From CAWUIO01 sp963922455 (GTDB lineage Bacteria > Bacteroidota > Bacteroidia > Cytophagales > Microscillaceae): a stretch of DNA of 40,633 bases. Shown in pieces: positions 16,454 through 24,937 of this stretch (position 1 is the stretch's first letter; every line of letters starts with the position of its first letter). A program made the translations under genes and the position numbers. Location of the stretch: positions 1-40,633 of the forward strand of contig CAWUIO010000062.1 in NCBI GenBank assembly GCA_963922455.1. Direction: 5' to 3'. Under the pieces are notes generated by a model, which saw only the letters and a list, made by a program, of their open reading frames with translations, had not been told where the DNA came from and did not search any database.

Positions 16454-19400
16454 CTACTTCTCGACCAGTATACACTTGTTATTTTTGATATCTTGCTCAA
16501 CCGTCTTGTATTTGACATCTTTCTTGAGCCTTCCATCACTATACTGCACCGTTACGCGATCATTACGTCCTGGTCCTTTATCTGCCTTTTTGGGCATTAC
16601 TTTTTCCTGGGTAGCGGTATTGGCCTCATTGGTTTGCATTTGGGCCGAATTTCCCCCACCGATGGAAGACTGTACCGCGGCTTTATTTTCTTGTAGCTTT
16701 TGCTTGGAGCGATGGCTACGACGCGCTTCTTTGAGGGGTTCAGGCTCCGCCAAGGGCGGGTGGGCCTTCATCAAGAAAGGAACAATGCTCGTGTTTAGTT
16801 TCGCGACGAAATTGGAGAATAATTCATAGCCTTCAAACTTGTAGATAATCAAGGGGTCTTTTTGCTCAAATTGCGCAGTACGTACCGATTGCTTTAGGTC
16901 ATCCATTTCCCGGAGATGTTCTTTCCACTCGTGGTCGATGATCCGAAGGGTTACTGATTTCTCAATGGCCTTGATAATTTCTCTTCCCTTCGTTTCCAAG
17001 GCTTTTTCAACGTTGAAGAGAATTGGGATTAAAATGCGTCCATCGGTCAAGTCAATCCGTATTTCGCCTTGAATTTTGCCTCGCTCTTTTTCCAATCTTT
17101 GTATAGCCGGCAAAATTTGTTCAATCATGAATTGGTTTTTCTCACGGTATTTGATGATTACCTCTTCATATAAATGGTCGATAATCACGGCTTCTTGAGC
17201 TTTTTCAAAGTCTTCAAGGCTAAGCAGGGTTTCGATACCAAACACCTTTAAGCATTGCAGCTTAAAGTTTTCGTAATTATCGGGCCCCAGGTAGTTTTTG
17301 ACCGTATCCTCGCAAGTCTCGTAAAATGTATTTAAGATATCTAATTGAAGCCGCTCTCCGAATAAAGCATTGTGACGGCGTTTGTAAATAATCTCCCGCT
17401 GGGAATTCATCACATCATCGTACTCCAAGAGCCGCTTCCGCATCCCAAAGTTGTTTTCTTCCACTTTTTTCTGGGCCCGGGAAATAGACTTGGTAATCAT
17501 AGAGTGCTGGATTACCTCTCCTTCTTTCAGCCCAATCCGGTCCATTACCTTGGCCATACGGTCAGTTCCAAACAAACGCATCAAATTGTCTTCCAAGCTT
17601 ACAAAAAACTGGGAAGATCCCGGATCTCCTTGGCGTCCGGCCCGGCCTCGCAACTGGCGGTCCACTCGGCGAGATTCGTGACGTTCTGTACCGATGATGG
17701 CCAATCCTCCGGCCTCTTTAGATTCGGCAGTCAACTTAATATCGGTACCCCGACCTGCCATATTGGTGGCAATGGTAACCGTACCGGCTTTACCGGCCTC
17801 GGCCACAATATCCGCTTCTTTTTGGTGCAGTTTGGCATTGAGCACCTGGTGTTTAATTTTTTTCAGGTTGAGCATACGGCTCAAAAGCTCGGAATTTTCT
17901 ACGGAGGTAGTACCTACGAGAACAGGTCTTTTTTCTTCGGTAAGGGCTGTAATTTCATCGACAACAGCATTATACTTTTCCCGCATAGTCTTGTAGACCA
18001 AGTCTTCCCGGTCATCTCTTTGTATGGGAACATTGGTGGGGATTACGACCACGTCCAGCTTGTATATTTCCCAAAACTCACCCGCCTCCGTTTCGGCCGT
18101 ACCCGTCATCCCGGCCAGCTTATGATACATCCGGAAGTAATTTTGCAGGGTAATGGTCGCGTAGGTTTGGGTCGCGTCCTGGATTTTCACGTTTTCCTTG
18201 GCCTCTAATGCTTGGTGTAAACCATCCGAGTAACGACGGCCGTGCATCACCCGTCCGGTTTGTTCATCTACAATGCGAACTTCATTATCTACAATGATAT
18301 AATCAACTTCCTTTTCAAAAAGTGTGTAGGCTTTTAGAAGTTGGTTGATGCTGTGTATTCTAGAAGACTTTACCGAGTAATCTTCGAGCAATTGTTCTTT
18401 TTTCTCCAATTTTTCGCGATCGCCAAGCTCAGTATTGTTTTCTAAGGCAGCAATTTTAGTTCCTACATCTGGGAGGATAAAAAAGTCGTGATCGTCTCCC
18501 GAACCCGTAATGAAATCAATCCCCTTATCTGTCAGGTCAATTTGGTTATTTTTCTCATCAATGGTAAAGTACAGGGGTTCGTCGGCCTCAGGCATATTAC
18601 GCTGGTTGTCCTGTAGGTAGAAGTTTTCGGTTTTTTGTAGAAGAACCTTTACCCCAGACTCCCCCAAAAACTTAATTAAAGGCCGTAATTTGGGCATTCC
18701 CCGGTGGGCCCGGAAGAGAGGCAAACCGGCTTCTTTTAGGTTGCCCGCTTTAAACTTACGCTTGGCCTCATTGAGGCACTCTAAAATATATTTACGCTGC
18801 ACTTCTACCAAACGGCTAATTCTTGGCTTTAACTCCAAGTATTCATGCTGATCTCCTTGGGGAACAGGTCCGGAAATAATTAAAGGGGTTCGGGCTTCAT
18901 CCACCAAGACCGAATCTACCTCATCAATCATCGCGTAGTGGTGACGGCCTTGTACCAACTTGTCCGTTCCATCTGCCATATTGTCGCGCAGATAATCGAA
19001 ACCAAATTCATTATTAGTCCCGTAAGTAATGTCGGCTTGGTAGGCTTGTCTCCGGGCATCTGTGTTGGGTTGGTGACGATCAATACAGTCCACCGTCATA
19101 CCATGAAATTCAAAAATCGGCGCCATCCATTCTGAGTCTCGTCGGGCCAGGTAGTCATTGACCGTAACGATGTGTACTCCTCTATTGGCCAAGGCATTCA
19201 AAAAGGCCGGAAGGGTTGCCACCAGGGTCTTCCCTTCCCCAGTGGCCATCTCTGCAATTTTACCTTGGTGTAAGACGATCCCCCCAATAAGCTGGACATC
19301 GTAGTGGAGCATGTTCCAGGTAATCTCAGTGCCCGCTGCTATCCAGCGATTGTGCCAAATGGCCTTCTCGCCTTGTATCTCCACATGTTCTTTGCTAGCG

Positions 19401-19837
19401 GCCAATTGCTTGTCCATAAAAGTGGCCTGCACTTCTATCTTTTTATTTTCCTTAAACCGGAAAGCCGTTTCTTTCACAACGGCAAAGGCCACAGGTAAAA
19501 CCTCCATCAGGACTACTTCTAAGGATTCATTTCGCTTCTCCTCAAGTTTATCCAGATGGTTAAATAATTCCTCTTTCTGATCTATTTCCAAATCGCCCAA
19601 AGCCTCGGCTTGCTCTCGGGTCTCCTTGATTTCTTGATCAATCTCTTTAAGTTCTTCCTGAATCTGCTCCCGGATTTCTTGGGACCTTTTCCGGAGGTCC
19701 TCATCGCTGAAGTCAGACTTGTTTATTTTGAACCATTCGGCATTAATCTTCTCGACGTATGGAAGCAATTGCTTCAAGTCACGGTCTGATTTTGAGCCGA
19801 ATACGGTGGTTATGGCTTTGGTAACGATATTAAGCAT
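16454..19837 (-). CDS. secA: Preprotein translocase ATPase SecA
   Basis: SecA is the motor that pushes unfolded preproteins through SecYEG. The 1127-residue protein contains MATGEGKTLVATLPAF (Walker A GEGKT near 200-204), DEVDSVLVDEART, the preprotein-binding and helical wing domains, and NMAGRGTDIKL and RRVDRQLRGRAGRQGDPG of the second motor domain. A charged coiled insert occupies about residues 50-105, typical of the Bacteroidota form and the reason for its length. The C-terminus keeps GRND but then runs VTVQYSDGRLKKDVKY and ends CILVEK, in place of the usual cysteine-rich zinc tail. The start at 19837 (MLNIVTKAITTVFG) fits the family N-terminus. It leads an operon with the SPOR lipoprotein, gmhA and gmhB. 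Confidence 0.98.
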   Translation of the reverse strand: MLNIVTKAITTVFGSKSDRDLKQLLPYVEKINAEWFKINKSDFSDEDLRKRSQEIREQIQEELKEIDQEIKETREQAEALGDLEIDQKEELFNHLDKLEEKRNESLEVVLMEVLPVAFAVVKETAFRFKENKKIEVQATFMDKQLAASKEHVEIQGEKAIWHNRWIAAGTEITWNMLHYDVQLIGGIVLHQGKIAEMATGEGKTLVATLPAFLNALANRGVHIVTVNDYLARRDSEWMAPIFEFHGMTVDCIDRHQPNTDARRQAYQADITYGTNNEFGFDYLRDNMADGTDKLVQGRHHYAMIDEVDSVLVDEARTPLIISGPVPQGDQHEYLELKPRISRLVEVQRKYILECLNEAKRKFKAGNLKEAGLPLFRAHRGMPKLRPLIKFLGESGVKVLLQKTENFYLQDNQRNMPEADEPLYFTIDEKNNQIDLTDKGIDFITGSGDDHDFFILPDVGTKIAALENNTELGDREKLEKKEQLLEDYSVKSSRIHSINQLLKAYTLFEKEVDYIIVDNEVRIVDEQTGRVMHGRRYSDGLHQALEAKENVKIQDATQTYATITLQNYFRMYHKLAGMTGTAETEAGEFWEIYKLDVVVIPTNVPIQRDDREDLVYKTMREKYNAVVDEITALTEEKRPVLVGTTSVENSELLSRMLNLKKIKHQVLNAKLHQKEADIVAEAGKAGTVTIATNMAGRGTDIKLTAESKEAGGLAIIGTERHESRRVDRQLRGRAGRQGDPGSSQFFVSLEDNLMRLFGTDRMAKVMDRIGLKEGEVIQHSMITKSISRAQKKVEENNFGMRKRLLEYDDVMNSQREIIYKRRHNALFGERLQLDILNTFYETCEDTVKNYLGPDNYENFKLQCLKVFGIETLLSLEDFEKAQEAVIIDHLYEEVIIKYREKNQFMIEQILPAIQRLEKERGKIQGEIRIDLTDGRILIPILFNVEKALETKGREIIKAIEKSVTLRIIDHEWKEHLREMDDLKQSVRTAQFEQKDPLIIYKFEGYELFSNFVAKLNTSIVPFLMKAHPPLAEPEPLKEARRSHRSKQKLQENKAAVQSSIGGGNSAQMQTNEANTATQEKVMPKKADKGPGRNDRVTVQYSDGRLKKDVKYKTVEQDIKNNKCILVEK

Positions 19838-19877
19838 GGGATAGCGATAATTGTTTATATACAAATTTGCTATTACG

Positions 19878-19885
19878 CAAATTTA
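19878..19885 (-). promoter_or_regulatory. Possible -7 promoter element of secA
   Basis: Read on the minus strand this is TAAATTTG followed by C, an exact TAnnTTTG match 41 bp upstream of the secA ATG. No TTG lies at the usual -33 distance, so the assignment is tentative. Confidence 0.4.
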
Positions 19886-19929
19886 GTGTTTTTTTACGAT
19901 TATAGTGATATACACCCAAATAGCCCCTT

Positions 19930-19941
19930 GGCCTCAGGGCC
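19930..19941. promoter_or_regulatory. GC-rich palindrome upstream of mcrB
   Basis: GGCCTCAGGGCC is an imperfect palindrome 65 bp before mcrB. A very similar GGCCTCGGGCC lies at 22816-22826, upstream of the lipoprotein-mcrC unit. A shared operator is possible but unproven. Confidence 0.25.
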
Positions 19942-19965
19942 TCGGTTACGTGATTTTAACATCTA

Positions 19966-19984
19966 CCCCTCTTGTATAGAGGGG
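19966..19984 (+). promoter_or_regulatory. Hairpin just upstream of mcrB start
   Basis: CCCCTCT pairs perfectly with AGAGGGG around a 5-nt loop, ending 22 bp before the mcrB ATG. No T-run follows on either strand. It may limit translation or act as an operator. Confidence 0.35.
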
Positions 19985-20006
19985 AGAAAAATGACACCCT
20001 GTCCGC

Positions 20007-21284
20007 ATGAGCCATACCCTTAAAGATGCTCCGGGACTGAGAAAACTTTACAAAACTTCCAGCTCCCCTCATTTTCCCCGTAACCTCGTCCTCTACGGCC
20101 CCCCAGGTACGGGAAAAACCTACCAGACCCTACACTATGCCCTGGCTATTATAGAAGGCAGCGATGTGGAAAAAATAAAGCTCGAAAACGAATCCGATTT
20201 GATCCGAAGATATCAACAATACTGCCAAGGGGGCCAAATCGAATTTATCACTTTTCATGCCAACTACGCATATCAAGACTTTATGTCGGGTATTCGCCCA
20301 GATACCCAAGCTGGCTCCTTGCTCTTCGAACAAAAGGCAGGTATTTTCAAACGCATTTCCGACCGGGCCCGCTCAGCCTGGGACCGGCATCACCCCAGCG
20401 CTCATCGACCCTCTAGCAATTTTGCCGATTTGCTTCACCTTTTTCTTTCTCAAGGAGTAGACCCTGAAACGGAGCAAGTGGAAATCGCTTTAAGCCGGCC
20501 CCACCGCATATTTCAATCCATGATCATGTATGATATGCAGGAGAAAGGGCTGCTGTACTACCGTCGTACCAAACACGATATTGTCAAACAGGAATCTCGG
20601 GAATTACAATACGATAAGTTGGAAGCCCTGTATCGGGGGAATCCCATCCGGGCAGCCCTCCATCAGCATTATTATGAAAGTTTGGTGCTAGCTTTGAAGC
20701 AATTTGAAGAAAAAATCAGCCTAGCCCAAGCAGCCCCTCAGCCTTTACCAAAGTATGTCCTGATCATGGATGAAATGAACCGGGCCAACCTGAGTGCCGT
20801 ATTTGGAGAACTGATCACCCTAATTGAAGAAAATAAGCGCTACGGGCAGCCCCAGGGACTTAGCCTCAGCCTTAGTAATGGGGAAAAATTTTCCGTTCCC
20901 GACAATCTCTATTTAATTGGCACCATGAACACGGCCGACCGGAACATTGCCCGCTTAGACTATGCCCTAAGAAGACGCTTCCACTTCCAAGGGTGTTTTC
21001 CTGAGGCCCGTCTCATACGCTTACCTCGCTTGCGCCGCTTGCTAGAAGACCTAAATCAGGCCATTGCCGAAGAAAAACAATCGGCCGATTTGCTCATTGG
21101 CCATGCCTATTTCATGCATTGTTCTCTGGAGGAGCTTCCTCAGGTGATGAACCACCAAATCATCCCCTTGTTGCAGGAGTATTTTCCCAACCGTCCGGAT
21201 TTGATTCGTAAAATTTTGAAAGCCAGCCGCCTTCGCTTTCGGCAAGAAAATTATCAGTTTTGGGTAGACAACCTGGAAAGATAA
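20007..21284 (+). CDS. mcrB: McrB-like AAA+ NTPase of an McrBC-type restriction system
   Basis: McrB is the GTP-driven motor subunit that works with the McrC nuclease to cut modified DNA. The 425-residue protein has Walker A GPPGTGKT (31-38), Walker B VLIMDE (251-256) continuing MNRANLSAVFGEL, and the McrB signature MNTADRNIARLDYALRRRF (307-325). The AAA+ module starts at residue 25. There is no N-terminal DNA-reading domain such as the DUF3578 or EVE/YTH-type modules usually fused there, so target recognition must come from McrC or another protein. The partner mcrC lies 2.2 kb downstream on the same strand. A palindrome and a hairpin precede the start, and repeat copy 5 begins 6 bp after the stop. 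Confidence 0.92.
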   Translation: MSHTLKDAPGLRKLYKTSSSPHFPRNLVLYGPPGTGKTYQTLHYALAIIEGSDVEKIKLENESDLIRRYQQYCQGGQIEFITFHANYAYQDFMSGIRPDTQAGSLLFEQKAGIFKRISDRARSAWDRHHPSAHRPSSNFADLLHLFLSQGVDPETEQVEIALSRPHRIFQSMIMYDMQEKGLLYYRRTKHDIVKQESRELQYDKLEALYRGNPIRAALHQHYYESLVLALKQFEEKISLAQAAPQPLPKYVLIMDEMNRANLSAVFGELITLIEENKRYGQPQGLSLSLSNGEKFSVPDNLYLIGTMNTADRNIARLDYALRRRFHFQGCFPEARLIRLPRLRRLLEDLNQAIAEEKQSADLLIGHAYFMHCSLEELPQVMNHQIIPLLQEYFPNRPDLIRKILKASRLRFRQENYQFWVDNLER

Positions 21285-21289
21285 GATAT

Positions 21290-21420
21290 GGGGCTGCCCC
21301 CGGCCTTAAACTTACGTCCAACATCCCCATGTAGTGCTGCCGGGGTCGGGCTTTCGCTACTCGCTGCCTCTCCCCGCAAAGGCCCTCACGAGCTCAAACA
21401 GGCCGCTCTATCCCTCAGCC
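21290..21420 (-). repeat. Intergenic structured repeat, copy 5 (subtype II)
   Basis: This minus-strand copy starts GGCTGAGGGATAGAGCGG and ends GGGGGCAGCCCC. Here both arms of the terminal stem are changed: GGCTG pairs with CAGCC where other copies have GGCTT/AAGCC. The variable hairpin also differs on both sides, with CCCCGGC paired to GCCGGGG around 34 nt. These are paired substitutions in two stems of one copy. It abuts the mcrB stop codon. Confidence 0.92.
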
Positions 21421-21552
21421 AAGACAAAAAGTTATGGGCATACCGGGCAGGCAAGAAAATATGGTCAAAAATACACGTAAGATTTATTGCCCAAAAAGCT
21501 ATCTTGAGGCTCCTCAAAAACCGGTTATGTATTTTCAGAGGAAGGCACTTTG

Positions 21553-21831
21553 CTAAAGTATAAAGTCACAAACTACACAAAACAGATAAAAACTTCGATT
21601 ACCCAATTGCACCTTATATTCATAGCGTTCCACTTCATAGGGAGCCTCCGGCCTAAGTTTGTACGTCCGGATGCTCTGGGGCTTCTCCCCTAAGTTTACT
21701 TCAAAAAATTTACGGATTTTAATCCTTAAGCTCACTAAATCAAGGCAGGAGCACGTAAACTGCGGACTTCCACTACGCTTTTCGTAAAACTCTTCTAGGC
21801 GGCCTTCCAGAACTAAGGTAACTTTATTCAT
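21553..21831 (-). CDS. Small hypothetical protein
   Basis: This is an open frame of 92 residues from MNKVTLVLEGRLEEFYEKRS to YLFCVVCDFIL, convergent with mcrB. The composition looks like a folded protein, with alternating hydrophobic and charged residues, basic KIRKFFEVNLG and a beta-rich end RYEYKVQLGNRSFYLF. I recognise no domain. Two further in-frame ATG codons lie at 21840 and 21849, so the start is uncertain. Its place between the two restriction subunits is noted, but nothing links it to them functionally. It could be a single-gene unit of unknown role. Confidence 0.5.
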   Translation of the reverse strand: MNKVTLVLEGRLEEFYEKRSGSPQFTCSCLDLVSLRIKIRKFFEVNLGEKPQSIRTYKLRPEAPYEVERYEYKVQLGNRSFYLFCVVCDFIL

Positions 21832-22075
21832 TCTTCCCATGCTATGCATTCATCCATACAAAGCCTGTACCCATTTCCCATCTTGCCCGAATGGCCTGGC
21901 AAATACTGAGGTTTTTTATCCTTATTTTAATAAAAATCTCCCCCCAAAGTAGTTCATAAAAAGAATGGGTGTTAATAGCCAAAAACTCCCTGGCTAGCAA
22001 GTAAGATATCCTTGGATATTGCCGGGAATTTGACTTATTTTGCCAGCAATATTACTCATCAACGCATTGCAAAAA

Positions 22076-22729
22076 ATGAAATCACTCAAATTATTGTTCT
22101 TGGCGGCTACTATCTGCTCTATTTTTTATTCTTGTGGCAGTGATGGTTCTGACGACCCAGCTCCAACGCCTTCTACCCCAACAGTTTCTAGTAACTTGAC
22201 GGGTAACACCTGGACCATGGATCAGTTTGCTACCATAGATATTATCACTACTGCGGTGGGCGCACCCATTGGCCAATCTAGTAGAACCGATACGACCACG
22301 CTCGACTTCCCAACTTCGCTTCCTTGCCGAGGGGACGATAATATGACTTTTAACGAAAACGGTACTTTTTCTATTAACGATGCAGGTACTGCTTGTGATC
22401 CTAGCCAAGTAGAATCTACTGGAGTGGCAGCCTCGGGTACTTGGTCACTTAACAGTGCTGAAACTCAGCTGACCCTTGACATCAACAATGCATCCAACTT
22501 TTTCATTACCAATGGCCCCTTTGGCACAACCGGTAACCGCGCATTATTTACTCCTGGTTTTGATTTTGCGTACGAAATAGAAGAACCTATGGTTATGAGC
22601 CTTATCTCAGGGGACGCCGAAAGTAATACCCTTAGCTTTGAGTTTGTTACTACAGACACTGGTACCGACAATTTAGGGGGTGCCCCTATTACCCAAACTG
22701 TACGGTTTGTTATTAATTTATCTCGATAA
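22076..22729 (+). CDS. Lipocalin-like lipoprotein
   Basis: This 217-residue protein begins MKSLKLLFLAATICSIFYSC, a signal with lipidated Cys20. A Pro/Thr/Ser-rich linker follows, then a beta-rich domain with NLTGNTWTMDQF, a central CRGDDNMTFNENGTFSI, and ASGTWSLNSAETQLTLDI. This GxW ... F..NG.F ... GTW pattern is typical of Bacteroidota lipocalin-like or DUF5004-type lipoproteins. The next gene on the strand (22858) encodes a diverged relative with the same order of motifs. The ATG at 22076 is chosen because the longer frame adds 12 residues before the signal. Its message ends at the terminator at 22754-22782. The ligand is unknown. Confidence 0.82.
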   Translation: MKSLKLLFLAATICSIFYSCGSDGSDDPAPTPSTPTVSSNLTGNTWTMDQFATIDIITTAVGAPIGQSSRTDTTTLDFPTSLPCRGDDNMTFNENGTFSINDAGTACDPSQVESTGVAASGTWSLNSAETQLTLDINNASNFFITNGPFGTTGNRALFTPGFDFAYEIEEPMVMSLISGDAESNTLSFEFVTTDTGTDNLGGAPITQTVRFVINLSR

Positions 22730-22753
22730 TACGTATTTATAAGCTATACTAAG

Positions 22754-22782
22754 AAAAGGTACTCCTTAGGGTACCTTTTTTT
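22754..22782 (+). terminator. Rho-independent terminator of the lipoprotein gene
   Basis: AAAAGGTAC pairs with GTACCTTTT around an 8-nt loop and runs into T residues. It separates the first lipoprotein gene from the lipoprotein-mcrC pair. Confidence 0.8.
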
Positions 22783-22815
22783 ATTTTCTCCGTCCTGAAA
22801 GTAGGGATTATCTAT

Positions 22816-22826
22816 GGCCTCGGGCC
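22816..22826. promoter_or_regulatory. GC-rich palindrome upstream of the lipoprotein-mcrC unit
   Basis: GGCCTCGGGCC stands 31 bp before the ATG at 22858 and resembles GGCCTCAGGGCC upstream of mcrB. The surrounding DNA is AT-rich, which makes the block stand out. Confidence 0.25.
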
Positions 22827-22857
22827 ACTATAATATCATTTAATACATGGTTTTGGT

Positions 22858-23472
22858 ATGAAAAAAATATCTACCTTACTTTTAGGAGCTGTATTTATCT
22901 TCTTAACTGCCGCTTGTTCGGATAATTCTCCTGATCCGATAGAGCCAGATATTAATTTAACGGAGCTTTTAAGCCGTAATGATTGGCTAATCACCCGTCT
23001 AGATGGCGAGCAGTTGGGCCTCATATTTAATGGCGGCTTTCCCCTGCCCATTAGCTTCGACTACTTCAGTTTTGGGGCCGATAGCACCGATTGTAGGCTT
23101 GATGATTTTATGGACTTTCAAGTAAATGGCGACTATTTTATTCGCTCCGGTATGAATATTTGTCCGGATAACTTGGAAGTGATTACCGAAGGCCTTTGGG
23201 ATGTTTCCTCCAACGGAGATACCCTCAATCTGAGAGACCCGGAAAGTTTTATGGTTGGAATTTTCTATTCTCCCTCCAATATTGCCCTATACCAAGACTT
23301 CACTTTTGATCCTGATACAAGCCCTCTCGATTTTTTACTGACCCGCATAAGTGCCAATCAAGATACTTTACAATTTCTCTACACATTTACTTATGAAGGA
23401 CTGGATGTTTTGGCTTCTGAGCCCGCCAGTGTAAACTCGGAGATTCACATGGAGTTAGTCCGTAAAAACTAA
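22858..23472 (+). CDS. Lipocalin-like lipoprotein, co-transcribed with mcrC
   Basis: This 204-residue protein begins MKKISTLLLGAVFIFLTAAC, a clear lipoprotein signal. The mature part runs LLSRNDWLITRLDGEQLG, then CRLDDFMDFQVNGDYFI and EGLWDVSSNGDTLNLRD. This repeats the motif order of the lipoprotein at 22076 (C-DD-M-F--NG ... G-W--S), so the two are diverged paralogues. It is followed after 4 bp by the GTG start of mcrC, so the two are almost certainly on one message. There is no obvious reason for a surface lipoprotein to share a transcript with a restriction nuclease subunit, and the arrangement may be secondary. The ligand is unknown. Confidence 0.82.
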   Translation: MKKISTLLLGAVFIFLTAACSDNSPDPIEPDINLTELLSRNDWLITRLDGEQLGLIFNGGFPLPISFDYFSFGADSTDCRLDDFMDFQVNGDYFIRSGMNICPDNLEVITEGLWDVSSNGDTLNLRDPESFMVGIFYSPSNIALYQDFTFDPDTSPLDFLLTRISANQDTLQFLYTFTYEGLDVLASEPASVNSEIHMELVRKN

Positions 23473-23476
23473 GCCT

Positions 23477-24799
23477 GTGAAATACCGAGTATACGAAAGA
23501 GATGAAATCCATATAGAGGAAAAAGATCTCAATTTCAATCAGGATGACTGGGAAGGCTTTCAGCAACACTTATGGCAAAACAGACTCCTCTCGGGCAGGT
23601 TTTTACTTCCCTCTACTATCTCCTACTCTAGCGCTCCCTACCTGAAATACTTGGGATCTACTTGGGAAGCCCAAGAATATGTAGGTTTTTTGTCTTATCA
23701 AGGCTTGGCAATAGAGATTATACCCCGCTACTTTCGCCCCTCTCCCAATATACGTTCAGAACTTATCTATCAGCATATATTTTACCTATTAGCTTATTGC
23801 CAGGAACTGCCGGGCACGGCTTCTTTGGGTTCTCTGGGGCAACATGCTCCCCAGCCAGGAATTAATTTTTGGCAAGCCTATTTTGAGAAAAGCTTTTTAG
23901 AACAACTGCAAAACCCAGCACTTGGCCCATATGCTTCGCAAGTAAGCCAAAATCTTGGCAACCATGGTAGGCCAGATCTAAAACAGTACACCGAAAACAG
24001 TTTTCCTAAAGGGCAATGGCAAGACATACCCTGGCAGGGCTTTCGGTATGATCAAAATACCCTACTTTATCAGGTCTTAAAAGCTGTAGCGACTCTTATG
24101 CTTGAGCAGGCCCAGGCTCCACTTAGCCGAGAACGTTTAGGAAATATTTTGGCCTACCTTGAGCCCCTTGAAAACCTTGCCCCACAGTTGAACCATTTTG
24201 AGCAATTAAAAATGCAAGCTTGGCCCGAGCCTTGGCCAGCTCTTATAGAATATGCTCAAGCCTATTGGCAAGCTAGTCTGGTTTTTCCGGGAGGGAAGCA
24301 GTTGACGGGCCTGAGCTGGATGTTGCCTATGCCTAGGCTCTTTGAAGCGTTTATAGCCAATTTTCTCCAAAAACACTTTCCAAAATGGTCTTTTGACTAC
24401 CAAAAGCGCTTGGTTTTAGGGCACACGCCAGAATCAAACAGTCCTTCCTTATATATACGTCCTGATCTATGGTTTCCCAAAGATCGGCTTGTCGTGGATA
24501 TAAAATATAAGTATCTATCTCCTGGTTCCTCTGGTCCTCAGGCTTCAGACGTGTATCAATTGATAAGCTATGCCCAGCGTTTGGGGGCTCAAAAAGCTAT
24601 GCTCCTCTACCCCCATCCGGGCAGTGAACACCTTCCCGCTCGTAAGAACTATATCCTAGCCTTGGCGCAAGGGAGCCACTTGGAATTAGCTATACGGTTT
24701 CTGCACCTAGGCGCCTCCGCCGAAAAGCCCGATAAGGAAAGCACCGAAGCGTATCTTCTAAGCCATTTCCAAGAGATTTTTGAGGAATTTCTTAGCTAG
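23477..24799 (+). CDS. mcrC: McrC-like nuclease subunit of an McrBC-type restriction system
   Basis: McrC supplies the endonuclease active site and stimulates McrB. The 440-residue protein has an N-terminal beta-rich half (YRVYERDEIHIEE ... YLGSTWEAQEYVGFLSYQGL) that contacts McrB in the family. A middle segment reads GRPDLKQYTENSFPKGQWQ, like the GRID-R...N--RG motif. The PD-(D/E)xK core is YIRPDLWFPKDRLVVDIKYK, with Asp330, Asp341 and Lys343 as likely catalytic residues, followed by DVYQLISYAQRLGA. The start is GTG, 4 bp after the preceding lipoprotein stop. The active site looks intact. It is separated from mcrB by about 2.2 kb. Repeat copy 6 lies 138 bp after its stop. Confidence 0.9.
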   Translation: MKYRVYERDEIHIEEKDLNFNQDDWEGFQQHLWQNRLLSGRFLLPSTISYSSAPYLKYLGSTWEAQEYVGFLSYQGLAIEIIPRYFRPSPNIRSELIYQHIFYLLAYCQELPGTASLGSLGQHAPQPGINFWQAYFEKSFLEQLQNPALGPYASQVSQNLGNHGRPDLKQYTENSFPKGQWQDIPWQGFRYDQNTLLYQVLKAVATLMLEQAQAPLSRERLGNILAYLEPLENLAPQLNHFEQLKMQAWPEPWPALIEYAQAYWQASLVFPGGKQLTGLSWMLPMPRLFEAFIANFLQKHFPKWSFDYQKRLVLGHTPESNSPSLYIRPDLWFPKDRLVVDIKYKYLSPGSSGPQASDVYQLISYAQRLGAQKAMLLYPHPGSEHLPARKNYILALAQGSHLELAIRFLHLGASAEKPDKESTEAYLLSHFQEIFEEFLS

Positions 24800-24937
24800 A
24801 TAAACATACCATAACTGGCCCCGAAGATTTTTGCTTTGACAAGAAGATACACATTAAACCCAGGCTCGCTCTACGGGCATACCTTATAGAAGAGTTTATT
24901 TCAGCATACCGATATGCATAGAATATTTAGGCATAAT

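Noticed and set aside
17372..18208. Long open frame (278 codons) on the plus strand opposite secA
   Set aside because: It lies wholly antisense to the conserved SecA motor domains and its translation has no protein-like pattern. It is a shadow of secA codon use.
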